A stretch of 64,000 nt of DNA from Tardiphaga sp052076105 (GTDB lineage: Bacteria > Pseudomonadota > Alphaproteobacteria > Rhizobiales > Xanthobacteraceae). Numbering within the stretch: position 1 is the stretch's first letter; each line of letters begins with the position of its first letter. This document shows, in pieces, positions 1 to 8,900 of the stretch. Position numbers and translations under genes: made by a program. The notes under the pieces are model-generated. The model had not been told where the DNA came from and searched no databases. It saw nothing but the letters and a program-made list of their open reading frames with translations. The stretch is from the NCBI RefSeq assembly GCF_052076105.1, contig NZ_CP197245.1:4836001-4900000 (forward strand), in the 5' to 3' direction.

Positions 1-1200
1 CTTCACCAGCGGGCAGCGCGAGGCCTCCAGCGGCTGGAAGGCCTGCTCTGCGGGAACGGTCGCGAGCAGCTTGTAGTCGTCCCAGCGGCCCTTGGATTCC
101 GACGGCTTCTTCACCTCGAACAGGTACATGTCATGCACCATGCGGCCATCCTCGCGAATCCGGCCATTCTTGGCAAACATGTCGTTGATCGGCGTCTCCT
201 TCATGAGCTTCATGACCGGAGCCGAGTCCGTGGTGCCGGCCGCCTTCACCGCCTTGAGATAATGCAGCACCGATGAATAGACGCCGGCCTGGGCCGAGGT
301 CGGCACGCGCTTGGTGCGTTCCTGGAAGCGCTTGGTGAAAGCGCGCGTTTCGTCATTGAGATCCCAGTAGAACGCTTCCGCCAGGATCAGGCCCTGCGCG
401 GTATCGAGACCGACGCTGTCAATGTCGGAGATGAAGGCCAGCAGCGGCGACAGCTTTTGGCCACCGCTACGCGTCAGGCCGAATTCAGCCGCCTGCTTGA
501 TCGCCGTGATGGTATCACCGCCGGCATTGGCGAGGCCGACGACCTTGGCCTTGGAGCTCTGCGCCTGCAGCAGGAAGGACGAGAAGTCGGACGTATTCAG
601 CGGATGCTTGACCGAGCCCACCACCTTGCCGCCAGCCTTGGTGACGACAGCTGTGGTGTCCTTTTCGAGATCCTGACCGAATGCATAGTCCGCCGACAGG
701 AAGAACCAGGTATCGAGGCCATTCTTCACGGTGGCGAGGCCGGTCACATTCGCCTGCGCGTAGGTGTCGAATACGTAATGCACCGTATAGGGGCCGCAGG
801 CCTCGTTGCTGAGGCGGATTGAGCCCGGACCGTTGAAGATGATGATCTTGTTGCGCGCGCGCGCGATTTCGCTTGCTGCCAGCGCAGTCGCCGATGCCGC
901 AACGTCGATGATCGCCTCGACGCCCTGATTGTCGAGCATATCGCGCGCGATGTTGGCTGACAGATCAGCCTTGTTAAGATGGTCGGCGGCAATGATCTCG
1001 ATCTTGCGGCCCAGCACTTCACCGCCAAAATCTTCCGCAGCCATCTTCGCAGCGGTCTCGCTGCCCGGGCCAGTGATATCGGCATACAGGCCCGACATAT
1101 CGAGAATGGCGCCGAGCTTCAGCGGCTTGGTCTGCGCCATGGCACTTGTGGCCGCGAATGCCATTGCTGACGCCAGCAGACCTGAAATGATCTTCTTCAA
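1..1200 (-). CDS. ABC transporter substrate-binding protein (Peripla_BP_6/LivK type), 3' part cut by the window edge
   Basis: Periplasmic ligand-binding component of a branched-chain-amino-acid-type ABC importer. Reading the minus strand from 1200 gives a TTG start with a strong GGGAGGG ribosome binding site just upstream, then a signal peptide (LKKIISGLLASAMAFAATSA, cleavage after AMA). The mature protein begins QTKPLKLGAILDMSGLYAD, the usual start of type-I periplasmic binding proteins, followed by a GPGSETAAKMAAEDFGG-type helix. It stays open to base 1 (400 codons), so the stop lies outside. An in-frame ATG at 1140 falls inside the signal peptide and is less likely. No permease or ATPase gene is adjacent inside the window, so the ligand cannot be inferred. 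Binding proteins of this family take up amino acids but also aromatic acids and amides. Confidence 0.9.
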   Translation of the reverse strand, partial: MKKIISGLLASAMAFAATSAMAQTKPLKLGAILDMSGLYADITGPGSETAAKMAAEDFGGEVLGRKIEIIAADHLNKADLSANIARDMLDNQGVEAIIDVAASATALAASEIARARNKIIIFNGPGSIRLSNEACGPYTVHYVFDTYAQANVTGLATVKNGLDTWFFLSADYAFGQDLEKDTTAVVTKAGGKVVGSVKHPLNTSDFSSFLLQAQSSKAKVVGLANAGGDTITAIKQAAEFGLTRSGGQKLSPLLAFISDIDSVGLDTAQGLILAEAFYWDLNDETRAFTKRFQERTKRVPTSAQAGVYSSVLHYLKAVKAAGTTDSAPVMKLMKETPINDMFAKNGRIREDGRMVHDMYLFEVKKPSESKGRWDDYKLLATVPAEQAFQPLEASRCPLVK

Positions 1201-1396
1201 AAGTCCCTCCCTCAGACGCGCCGTTATTATTCGTGCGCGGTGCTTGTTGTTATCGCGATCATGCCGCAATGGAACAACAGCGGCAAGCGGCGGTGCTGCC
1301 AAGAATAGTTGCAAAGGCATCAAGGTTTTCCGCAAAGCGGAATGGATTGCTTGCTATGATCGACGAGAGGTTGACCGAAGCTCGCAAGGTGGCGTG

Positions 1397-2185
1397 ATGC
1401 GTGCCGCATCTGCAAAGTGTGACGTGTCGCATGCTACAACGCTGTTGCTGGCAGTGATCGGCATTTCAACATCCATGCAGTCTGCGTCCGCCGCCTGCAT
1501 GTTCGCCGCGCAGGGCGAAGGTCGTGTCGCCGACGTGATCGATGTCAGGACATTGCGTTTGAGCGACGGCAATGTGATCCGTCTGGCGGGGATCGAGCCG
1601 CTAGCCGACTCACCGAAGTCGACGAACGAACTTGTCGCACTGGTCTCCGGCCGCGATGTCACCTTGTACGGCGAAAGCGACATGCCGGATCGCTATGGCC
1701 GGCAGCCGGCTTTTGTCTTCGTCGATCCCGCTGCACCGTCGCTGCAGGCGCAGCTTCTGGCGCAGGGCGCTGCCCTCGCCTCCGGTACGATTTCGGATAA
1801 AACCTGCGCGGCGGAACTCGCCGCTGCAGAAGGCTCGGCGCGCCGGTTGAAGCGCGGAATCTGGGCTCAAACCAACGTCATAAAAAACGCGGAAAGTCCC
1901 GGCGATATCTTGGCCGATGTGGGGCGTTTCAGGGTGGTCGAGGGGCGGGTTTTATCGGTTCGCCAGGCCGGAACGGTGACCTACGTCAATTTCGGACGTC
2001 GCTGGACTGAGGACTTTGCGGTGACTGTTTCAAGGCGCATGATGGCCGCCTTCGAGACGGCAGGAATTACGCTTAAGTCCCTGGAAAGACGATATATTCG
2101 CGTTCGGGGATGGATCGAGAGGCGCGGCGGGCCGCGGATCGAAGCGCTCGGGGTGCGGCAGATCGAAGTGGTCGGGGACAATTAG
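1397..2185 (+). CDS. Exported thermonuclease-family (SNase-like) protein
   Basis: 262-residue protein with an N-terminal signal peptide (hydrophobic TTLLLAVIGISTSM, Ala-rich cleavage region before ACMF). The start at 1397 is chosen because ATG follows AAGGTGG and places the signal peptide at the N-terminus; the open frame extends much further upstream without coding character. The domain around residues 35-130 resembles the staphylococcal nuclease fold: GRVADVIDVRTLRLSDG, VIRLAGIEPL and a VTLYGE...DRYGRQPAFVF strand pair. The classical catalytic Arg/Glu pattern is only partly recognisable, so nuclease activity is not assured. The C-terminal 100 residues, with a WTEDFAVTVSRR stretch, resemble the extension seen in many rhizobial homologues. 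It lies 32 bp upstream of the M48 protease gene on the same strand and may be co-transcribed with it. Confidence 0.8.
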   Translation: MRAASAKCDVSHATTLLLAVIGISTSMQSASAACMFAAQGEGRVADVIDVRTLRLSDGNVIRLAGIEPLADSPKSTNELVALVSGRDVTLYGESDMPDRYGRQPAFVFVDPAAPSLQAQLLAQGAALASGTISDKTCAAELAAAEGSARRLKRGIWAQTNVIKNAESPGDILADVGRFRVVEGRVLSVRQAGTVTYVNFGRRWTEDFAVTVSRRMMAAFETAGITLKSLERRYIRVRGWIERRGGPRIEALGVRQIEVVGDN

Positions 2186-2217
2186 GCCACTTGGGCAGCA
2201 AGATCGCTTGAGCGAAG

Positions 2218-3750
2218 ATGATTTGGGCGAATGGGCTGTTTGGGCAGAAAGTGGATGACGTGACGGGTGTGGGACGGCAAACCAGCTTGAGCCGCCGCCT
2301 TTGGGCTGCGCCGGCTCTGCTGTGCGCTGCGCTCGCGCTATCGGCCTGCGGCGACGCCAGCCGATTCGAGGCCGCCTCGTCGGTCAAGCCAACGGTGTCG
2401 GCCAAGCCGCCTAAGCCTGCCATGGTGCAGACCCCGGCCGCCGAAAAAGAACACGAGCGCATCCTCGCATCCTATGGCGGCGCCTATGACGACCCGCGGC
2501 TGGAAGCACTGATCACCAAGACCGTCGAACGGCTGGTCGCAGCCTCCGAGCGACCGGACCTGGCCTACAAGGTCACGATCCTCAATTCGGGCGCCGTCAA
2601 CGCCTTTGCCCTGCCGACCGGACAACTCTATGTCACGCGCGGCCTGATCGCGCTGGCCAGCGATACATCCGAGATTTCGTCGGTTCTGTCGCACGAGATG
2701 GCGCATGTGCTCGCCAAGCACGCGTCCATCCGCGAGGAGCAGGCACGGCAGGCATCGATCGTCACGCGCGTCGTCACCGATATGGGCAGCGATCCCGATC
2801 TGACAGCGCTCGCACTCGCCAAATCCAAACTGACGATGGCGAGCTTCTCGCGTGCGCAGGAGTTCGAAGCCGACGGTATCGGCGTCGGCATCTCGGCCCG
2901 CGCGAAGTTCGATCCCTATGGCGCGTCGCGCTTTCTCGCGGCGATGGAGCGTAACGCGGCGCTGAAGGCCAGCCGTACGCCGCTCGATCCCCGCGCGCAG
3001 GACTTCCTGTCGTCGCATCCGGCGACACCAGAGCGCGTGCAGAATGCGCAGGCCAATGCGCGGCAATATTCCTCGCCCGACGGCGGCGAGCGCGATCGCG
3101 AGACCTATCTGTCGGCCATTGACGGCATCGTCTATGGCGAGGATCCGAGCGAGGGTTTCGTGCGCGGCCGCCGTTTCCTGCATCCCAAGCTCGGCTTCAC
3201 CTTCCAGGCGCCGGAGGCCTTCACCCTCGACAATACGGCGCAGGCGGTGATCGGCGTCCGTGAAGGCGGCAATCAGGCCATGCGCTTCGATGTGGTGCGC
3301 GTACCGTCCGAACAGACGCTGAGCGACTACCTCAATTCCGGCTGGATGGAGAATGTCGACAAGGCCACCACGGAAGAGCTGACCATCAACGGCTTCCCGG
3401 CAGCTTCCGCCATCGCACGCGGCGACCAGTGGCAATTCCGCGTCTACGCACTGCGCTTCGGCAGCGACGTTTACCGCTTCATCTTCGCTGCCAAGCAGAA
3501 GAGCACCGAGAGCGAACGCAACGCCCGCGAAACGGTCAACTCGTTCCGCCGCCTGACGCTGGCCGAGATTCAGGCCGCCCGTCCGCTGCGCATCAAGGTG
3601 ATCACAGTGCAACCCGGAGACACCGTGGAGTCACTGTCGCATCGCATGAGCGGCATCGATCGTCCGCTGGAGCGCTTCCGCGTGTTGAACGGGCTTGAGA
3701 ACAACGCCAGCGTGAAAGCCCGCGACCGCGTCAAGATCGTAGTGGATTGA
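2218..3750 (+). CDS. M48-family zinc metalloprotease, lipoprotein, with C-terminal LysM-like segment
   Basis: 510-residue protein. The N-terminus has a signal sequence ending in a lipobox (LSAC, Cys44), so it is probably lipid-anchored in the periplasm. The peptidase domain contains HEMAH (His159, Glu160, His163) as the HExxH zinc site and EFEAD at about 215-219 supplying the third ligand, the M48 pattern found in BepA/YfgC- and Oma1-like proteases that police outer-membrane protein assembly. The region from about 330 to 450 is a domain of unknown role. The last 55 residues (ITVQPGDTVESLSHRM ... RVLNGL) look like a LysM or LysM-like peptidoglycan-binding unit. The ATG at 2218 gives a long n-region; a GTG at 2254 is an alternative. 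A convergent terminator follows. Confidence 0.9.
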   Translation: MIWANGLFGQKVDDVTGVGRQTSLSRRLWAAPALLCAALALSACGDASRFEAASSVKPTVSAKPPKPAMVQTPAAEKEHERILASYGGAYDDPRLEALITKTVERLVAASERPDLAYKVTILNSGAVNAFALPTGQLYVTRGLIALASDTSEISSVLSHEMAHVLAKHASIREEQARQASIVTRVVTDMGSDPDLTALALAKSKLTMASFSRAQEFEADGIGVGISARAKFDPYGASRFLAAMERNAALKASRTPLDPRAQDFLSSHPATPERVQNAQANARQYSSPDGGERDRETYLSAIDGIVYGEDPSEGFVRGRRFLHPKLGFTFQAPEAFTLDNTAQAVIGVREGGNQAMRFDVVRVPSEQTLSDYLNSGWMENVDKATTEELTINGFPAASAIARGDQWQFRVYALRFGSDVYRFIFAAKQKSTESERNARETVNSFRRLTLAEIQAARPLRIKVITVQPGDTVESLSHRMSGIDRPLERFRVLNGLENNASVKARDRVKIVVD

Positions 3751-3781
3751 GATCCACCCGGTTACTGCTCATCGACAACAA

Positions 3782-3809
3782 AAAAGCCCGGCCTCTCGGC
3801 CGGGCTTTT
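3782..3809. terminator. Bidirectional rho-independent terminator
   Basis: Perfect 12-bp stem (AAAAGCCCGGCC paired with GGCCGGGCTTTT) with a TCTC loop. The A-run on one side and T-run on the other let it work for both the M48 protease gene (plus) and carD (minus), which converge here. Confidence 0.9.
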
Positions 3810-3833
3810 CGTATTCGACTTGCGAGACGTTGC

Positions 3834-4991
3834 TTATGCAGCTTCGTCCGCCGCGGCGACATCATCGTCACCATCGCTATCGGCGTCGTCAACACTGGCG
3901 TCGGCGCCTGCCTCAGCCTTGGCGCCACGGCGCGGGCTCTTGGCAAGCTGACCTTCGATCTCCTTGACCGCTTCGGTCTCGGTGACGTGCTGGACCACAG
4001 CGATTTCGCGCGACAGACGATCGAGGGCTGCTTCATACAGCTGACGTTCGCTGTAGGACTGCTCGGGCTGCGAGTCGGAGCGGAACAGATCACGGACCAC
4101 CTCGGCGATGGCAACGATATCGCCCGAATTGATCTTTGCTTCGTATTCCTGCGCACGGCGCGACCACATGGTGCGCTTGATGCGGGCACGGCCCTTCAGT
4201 GTCTCCAGCGCGCGCTTGACCAGCGCCGGCTCGGACAGCTTACGCATACCGACATTCGCGACCTTCGCGGTCGGAACGCGCAGGGTCATCTTGTCTTTCA
4301 TGAAATTGATCACGAAGAGCTCGAGCCTGGCGCCTGCAATTTCCTGTTCCTCGATGGCGAGGATCTGGCCAACACCATGCGCTGGATAGACCACGAATTC
4401 ATTGGTCTTGAAGCCCTGACGCTGGGTCAGCGGCTTCTTCGGTTCTTCGGCACGCGGCGCGGCAGCGGGCGCCGGCTTGGCGGCCACCGGTTTGGCAACG
4501 ACGGGCTTCGCAGCAACCTTGGCAACTTCCTTCGGCGCTGCAGCCTTCACAGCGGGAGCTGCAGCGGGGGCCTTCGCGACCGCGGGAGCCTTCGCGGCCG
4601 GTTTCGGCGCAGCAGGCTTGGCGGCAGTGGTCTTCGAAGCAGCAGCCTTGGGGGCAGGTTTGGCAGTCTTGTTGGGCATTGCACTTCTTTTATTTTTGGA
4701 GGACTTTTCAGCCGCAGCCTTCGCGGCGGTCCGGGTGTCCTTGACAGGGGCCCGGGCGCGGCCTTTGGTGACAGAATTCTTCGCAGCAGGACCCTTCACA
4801 ACGCGGCTCGCCGCAGTTGTTTTCTTGGAAGCCTTCGGATCCAAAACCTTCGAAGCAGTAGCCTTCTTCGAAGCAGCCTTGGAAACACTCTTTTTACGCG
4901 TTTTCTGTGACACAGCCTGCGCGTGGAAACCGCCACGCCCCTGTTTGATGTTTAAACGGGAACCTGGCAGAGCCATATCGAGCGGCACCAC
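3834..4991 (-). CDS. carD: CarD-family RNA polymerase-binding transcription regulator with Lys/Ala-rich N-terminal extension
   Basis: Transcription factor that binds the RNA polymerase beta subunit and stabilises open promoter complexes. The CarD/CdnL domain starts at GFKTNEFVVYPAHGVG and is followed by the all-helical DNA-contacting part (LRVPTAKVANVGMRKLS, KRTMWSRRAQEYEAKI). The C-terminus is acidic and Ala-rich. The first ~200 residues are Lys/Ala/Pro-rich and histone H1-like (VSQKTRKKSVSKAASKK, AAKPAAPKPAAKAPAV). I chose the GTG at 4991 because AAGAGG precedes it and a TTGATT-N16-TATAAT promoter lies immediately upstream; the coding-like Lys/Ala composition also runs through without a stop. 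A shorter form starting with MPNKTAKP (ATG at 4679, 281 residues) is the main alternative and may be what databases annotate. Confidence 0.9.
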   Translation of the reverse strand: MVPLDMALPGSRLNIKQGRGGFHAQAVSQKTRKKSVSKAASKKATASKVLDPKASKKTTAASRVVKGPAAKNSVTKGRARAPVKDTRTAAKAAAEKSSKNKRSAMPNKTAKPAPKAAASKTTAAKPAAPKPAAKAPAVAKAPAAAPAVKAAAPKEVAKVAAKPVVAKPVAAKPAPAAAPRAEEPKKPLTQRQGFKTNEFVVYPAHGVGQILAIEEQEIAGARLELFVINFMKDKMTLRVPTAKVANVGMRKLSEPALVKRALETLKGRARIKRTMWSRRAQEYEAKINSGDIVAIAEVVRDLFRSDSQPEQSYSERQLYEAALDRLSREIAVVQHVTETEAVKEIEGQLAKSPRRGAKAEAGADASVDDADSDGDDDVAAADEAA

Positions 4992-5017
4992 ACGGTCCAG
5001 CCTCTTGAATTGTGCCT

Positions 5018-5045
5018 ATTATAGCACATTTCCCGCAAAAATCAA
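5018..5045 (-). promoter_or_regulatory. Sigma-70-type promoter of carD
   Basis: On the minus strand TTGATT (5045-5040) is followed after 16 bp by a perfect TATAAT (5023-5018). The predicted transcript would begin near 5011 and gives a short leader containing AAGAGG (5006-5001) ahead of the GTG at 4991. Canonical -10 boxes are rare in such G+C-rich DNA, which makes this stand out. Confidence 0.7.
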
Positions 5046-5172
5046 TGATTTATGCCCTATCGCGGCCGCCTGGTGGCCGCTTCCGGAGCATAATCGGGGC
5101 TAGGGTAAATTTCCCGTGGTCACAGGTACCGGGATAACGCAAATCGTGAGTTGATCGACGCGATCGGAAAAC

Positions 5173-5511
5173 TCAGTCGCCCTTGCCAGGTGCCGCCGAG
5201 AAATACTTCTCGTACTTGCCTTCCTGGCCGTCGAATTCCTTGGCTTCCGGCAACTCGTCGATCTTCTGGGTGATGTTCGGCCACTTCTTGGCGTGTTCCA
5301 GATTGATCTGCAGCCACTTCTCGATGTTGCCTTCGGTATCCGGCTTGATCGCATCCGCAGGGCATTCGGGCTCGCACACGCCGCAGTCGATGCATTCGTC
5401 CGGATGGATGACCAGCATGTTTTCACCCTCGTAGAAGCAGTCCACGGGACAAACTTCGACGCAGTCGGTGTATTTACATTTGATGCAATTGTCGGTGACG
5501 ACGTAAGTCAT
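5173..5511 (-). CDS. fdxA: Seven-iron ferredoxin FdxA ([3Fe-4S][4Fe-4S])
   Basis: 112-residue low-potential ferredoxin that transfers electrons in the cytoplasm. Cysteines 9, 12, 17, 21 and 25 (NCIKCKYTDCVEVCPVDC) and 40, 43, 46 and 50 (ECIDCGVCEPECP) match the Azotobacter FdI pattern of one 3Fe-4S and one 4Fe-4S cluster. The C-terminal half (LEHAKKWPNITQKIDELPEA) is the tail typical of alphaproteobacterial FdxA. The ATG at 5511 follows GGAG at six bases; the frame is open further upstream but that part has no ferredoxin similarity. It lies between the S4-domain gene and carD, all on the minus strand, an arrangement I recognise as common in Rhizobiales. Confidence 0.95.
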   Translation of the reverse strand: MTYVVTDNCIKCKYTDCVEVCPVDCFYEGENMLVIHPDECIDCGVCEPECPADAIKPDTEGNIEKWLQINLEHAKKWPNITQKIDELPEAKEFDGQEGKYEKYFSAAPGKGD

Positions 5512-5662
5512 CCATAACTCCGGAAACGATCGATATTCAGTGTTTGCGTAGCGCACCAACCCCGCTGCCGCAAGGGATGCGGCCGGCATAGGTCAGGGCA
5601 TTTCGACCAAGGGAAAAGCCTGCCACGAAACCATCATTGGACGCAGCGTCTGGCCTAGATAG

Positions 5663-5932
5663 TTACTCCGGAAGATGTTGCAAATCGGTATAGAGCACCC
5701 GCGCCGCAGTGGCATCGCCGCGCCGTTCCGAGAAGCCCTCGACCTTCATCACCCGCACGGTACGGTCCAGCGCCACCGTGAGCACATCGCCGATCTTCAC
5801 ACCGTGCCCCGGCGATTTCTCGCGCGCGCCATTGATGCGAACCTGGCCACCTTCCACCAGCGCAGCGGCACTGGTGCGGGCTTTGACCACCCGCGCGTGC
5901 CACAGCCATTTATCGAGACGCTGGCGCTCCAA
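5663..5932 (-). CDS. S4-domain RNA-binding protein (HslR-like)
   Basis: 89-residue protein that is essentially one S4 RNA-binding domain: RLDKWLWHARVVKART, the VEGGQVRING turn and KIGDVLTVAL. Heat-shock protein 15 (HslR) of E. coli has the same core and recycles stalled 50S subunits carrying peptidyl-tRNA, but this copy is shorter and lacks HslR's long C-terminal extension. The ATG at 5932 opens with MERQRLDKWL, the conserved N-terminus. It sits 48 bp downstream of the helicase gene on the same strand, so both may act in RNA metabolism from one transcript. Confidence 0.9.
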   Translation of the reverse strand: MERQRLDKWLWHARVVKARTSAAALVEGGQVRINGAREKSPGHGVKIGDVLTVALDRTVRVMKVEGFSERRGDATAARVLYTDLQHLPE

Positions 5933-5980
5933 TCAACACACCATCAAACGGCGGCGCGGTACCGCCCTACATGACCTGTA

Positions 5981-8900
5981 TCAATCCTTGCGACCGCTCA
6001 GTTGCTCCTTGAGCGCGGCGAGTTTCGCGAAGGGGGAGTTCGGATCGATCGGACGGTCCCGTTCGCGCGGTGCGGCCGACGTGGCGAACGGGCGGGTCGC
6101 GCCGCCGCGGTCGTTGCCACGGCCCTCGCGGCCCTTGTCGCCGCCCTTGAAACCGCCTTTACCCTTGCCCTGGAAGCGTTCGCGCTCGCGCGGCGGACGG
6201 CCACCCTCGCCCTTATTGTCGCGCGGACCGCGATTGCCACGGTTGTCGCGGTTCGGCGCCCCCTCAGCGGAGGCGGTGGCGCCCGGCGCATCGCTGCGCG
6301 GACGGCGGAACTCGTTGTTATTGCGATCGCGGCGGCCCTGGCCGCCACGGTCATGCCGCTCGCGCCTCTCGCCATCGGCTGCAGCGCCTTCGGCCGGTGC
6401 ACCTTGAGCACCACCCTGGGACGCCGTGTTGTTCCGGTGGTGGCGGTTGCGATCGTGACGCGGCGGACGGCGTTCTTCCGACCGGCCACCGGGGCGCCAG
6501 ACTTCGACCAGTTCGGGCTCGGCAGCGACGGCAGGCGTTGCAGCGGCTTCGCCTTCAGCAGCCACTACAGCATCAGCCCCCTCAGCGGCCGGCGCCGAAT
6601 CCGGCTGCGCATCAACGGATGCGGCCTCGGCAACAGGCGCCGCTTCCGGCTCGGTGCTCGGTACCAATGCGACTTCGGGCAACAGCGATGCCGACGGCAC
6701 GGCTGCAGCTTCCTCGGCCGGGGCCGCTTCGGTCGCAACCTCAGCCGGTGCGACCTCCGCAGGTGCGACATCAGCCGCCGCGGCGACCTCAGCGGCAGCC
6801 TCGACCGCAATGACATTGTCCTCACCGGGCTTGTCGGACTCGGCAAGTCCCACCAGCGCGTCGGGCTGATCGCCCGTGTTGTCGTCTGCCTTGACCTCGA
6901 TCGGCGTCGTCGCAGCGACCGGCTTCGGCGGCGCCGGCGGCAGCGGCGCTTTCTTCTCCATGCGATAGCCAAGGGCGCGCAGGATCGAGGCGAAATCTTC
7001 GCCGGCCGAACCGGTGAGCGAGGTCATCGCCTGCGTCACCACGAAATGGCGGCCATCGAAGGCACCAGCGGGCTTTTCGCCCGGCGACGCTTCACGCCAC
7101 GCCAGCGCAGGACGGATCAGATCGGCCAAACGCTCCAGAATATCGACGCGCACCGCGCGCTCACCGCACTGGCGATAGCCGAGCACGCGATAGGCATCGC
7201 GATCGAGCAGCTTGTCGACCGGGAAGGATGTACGGCCCGACCCTGCGAGATGCTGTGCGCTCGACAGCGCCGACATGTCGACATTGTCCTGCTTCAACGC
7301 CCAGAGCAGCGCCGCGAGCGAACGCCCGGCAGGCTTCAGCAGACCGGGAATATAGATGTGATAGGCGCCGAAACGGACGCCGTATTTGCGCAGCACGGCG
7401 CGCGACGGCTGGTCGAGATCCTTCATCTCGGTCGCGATCTTCTGCCGCTCAAGCACGCCCAGCGCTTCAGTGAGCTGGAATGCGATGCCGCGTGCGATGC
7501 CGGTGATGTCTTCGGCCTTGGTGAGATCGAACAGCGGCCCGAGCAGCTTTTCGATATGTGTCTTCAGCCAGAGATCGAGACGGGCCTGAACAGCATCGCG
7601 CGGCGCGCCGGAGAGGCGCTCGTCGGCAATGATACGGAGACGGGGATGCAATGCATCGTCGGCTGCGACCAGACGGGCCACCGCGTCGCCGGTCCAGCGC
7701 AGGGTGCCGTCGGAGGCGAGCACGAACTGATCGTCCGGCGCGTTGCCAAGTTTCTCGGCGCGCGCATCGATCTCGCCGGCCAGCGCCTTCAGCGCCGTGG
7801 CCTGCAAGGCCTTCGCATCCGAGCCAGCCTCGGCCGCATCGGGCAAGAATGTAAATCCGTCGAGACGGCCAATCACATGGCCCTCTACGATCACTTCGCC
7901 CGTCTTACCAATTTCAGTATTCAGCATCGTGTTTTCCCGCAAGCGGCGCATCAATACACTGGTACGACGATCAACGAAACGCTCTGTGAGCCTCTCATGA
8001 AGGGCATCTGACAGTTTATTTTCCAATTCGCGCGAGATTCCCTGCCAATGATCCGGATCTGAGAGCCAATCCGGGCGATTTGCCACGAATGTCCAGGTCC
8101 GGATTTGCGCGATTCGGCCCGATAACGTGTCGATATCGCCATCTGTTCGGTCTGCTTGCGCGATTTGAGCGCCAAACCAGGCATCGGGCACACGGCCTCG
8201 CTGCATCAGGAAATTGAAGATGGTGACTACCAGCTCTGCGTGTGCAGCAGGCGCGATGCGGCGATAATCGGGGATCTGGCAGGCGTCCCACAGCTTCTCC
8301 ACAGCGTCCTTGCCCTGGGCCCTGTCGCGCACGTCGACGTCGCGCGCGGTATGATCGAGCACGCGAAGGTCCTCGGCGATCGGCGCGCGCGTCAGCGCCT
8401 CATGGCGCGGCGTTTGAGCCAATGACACCTGCAATGAGGCGATCGAAGAGAAATCCAGCTTCGAATTGCGCCACTGCAGCACCTTCACCGGCTCGAAAAT
8501 ATGGTTCTGCAACTGATTGACGAGTTCGGGTTCAAACGGCTCGCAGCGACCCGTAGTCCCGAAAGTACCGTTACGCGTTGCACGGCCGGCGCGGCCGGCG
8601 ATCTGCGCGAATTCCGACGGCGTGAGGCGGCGGAATTGATAGCCATCATATTTGCGGTCAGAGGCGAAGGCGACGTGGTCGACGTCGAGGTTGAGGCCCA
8701 TTCCGACCGCGTCGGTTGCCACTAGGTAGTCAACGTCACCATTCTGGAACATCGCCACCTGCGCGTTGCGCGTGCGCGGCGACAGCGAGCCCAGAACCAC
8801 CGCAGCGCCGCCATGCTGGCGCTTGATGAGTTCGGCGATCGCGTAAACCTCATCGGCGGAAAACGCGACAATCGCTGTCCGGCGCGGCTGCCGCGTGATC

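Noticed and set aside
929..1396. Upstream extension of the SNase-like reading frame
   Set aside because: It overlaps the oppositely oriented binding-protein gene and would bury the signal peptide; the ATG at 1397 has a good ribosome binding site.
2338..3612. Long minus-strand open frame opposite the M48 protease gene
   Set aside because: Composition is Arg/Gly/Ala-rich shadow sequence from the G+C-rich third codon positions of the real gene; no motif or ribosome binding site.
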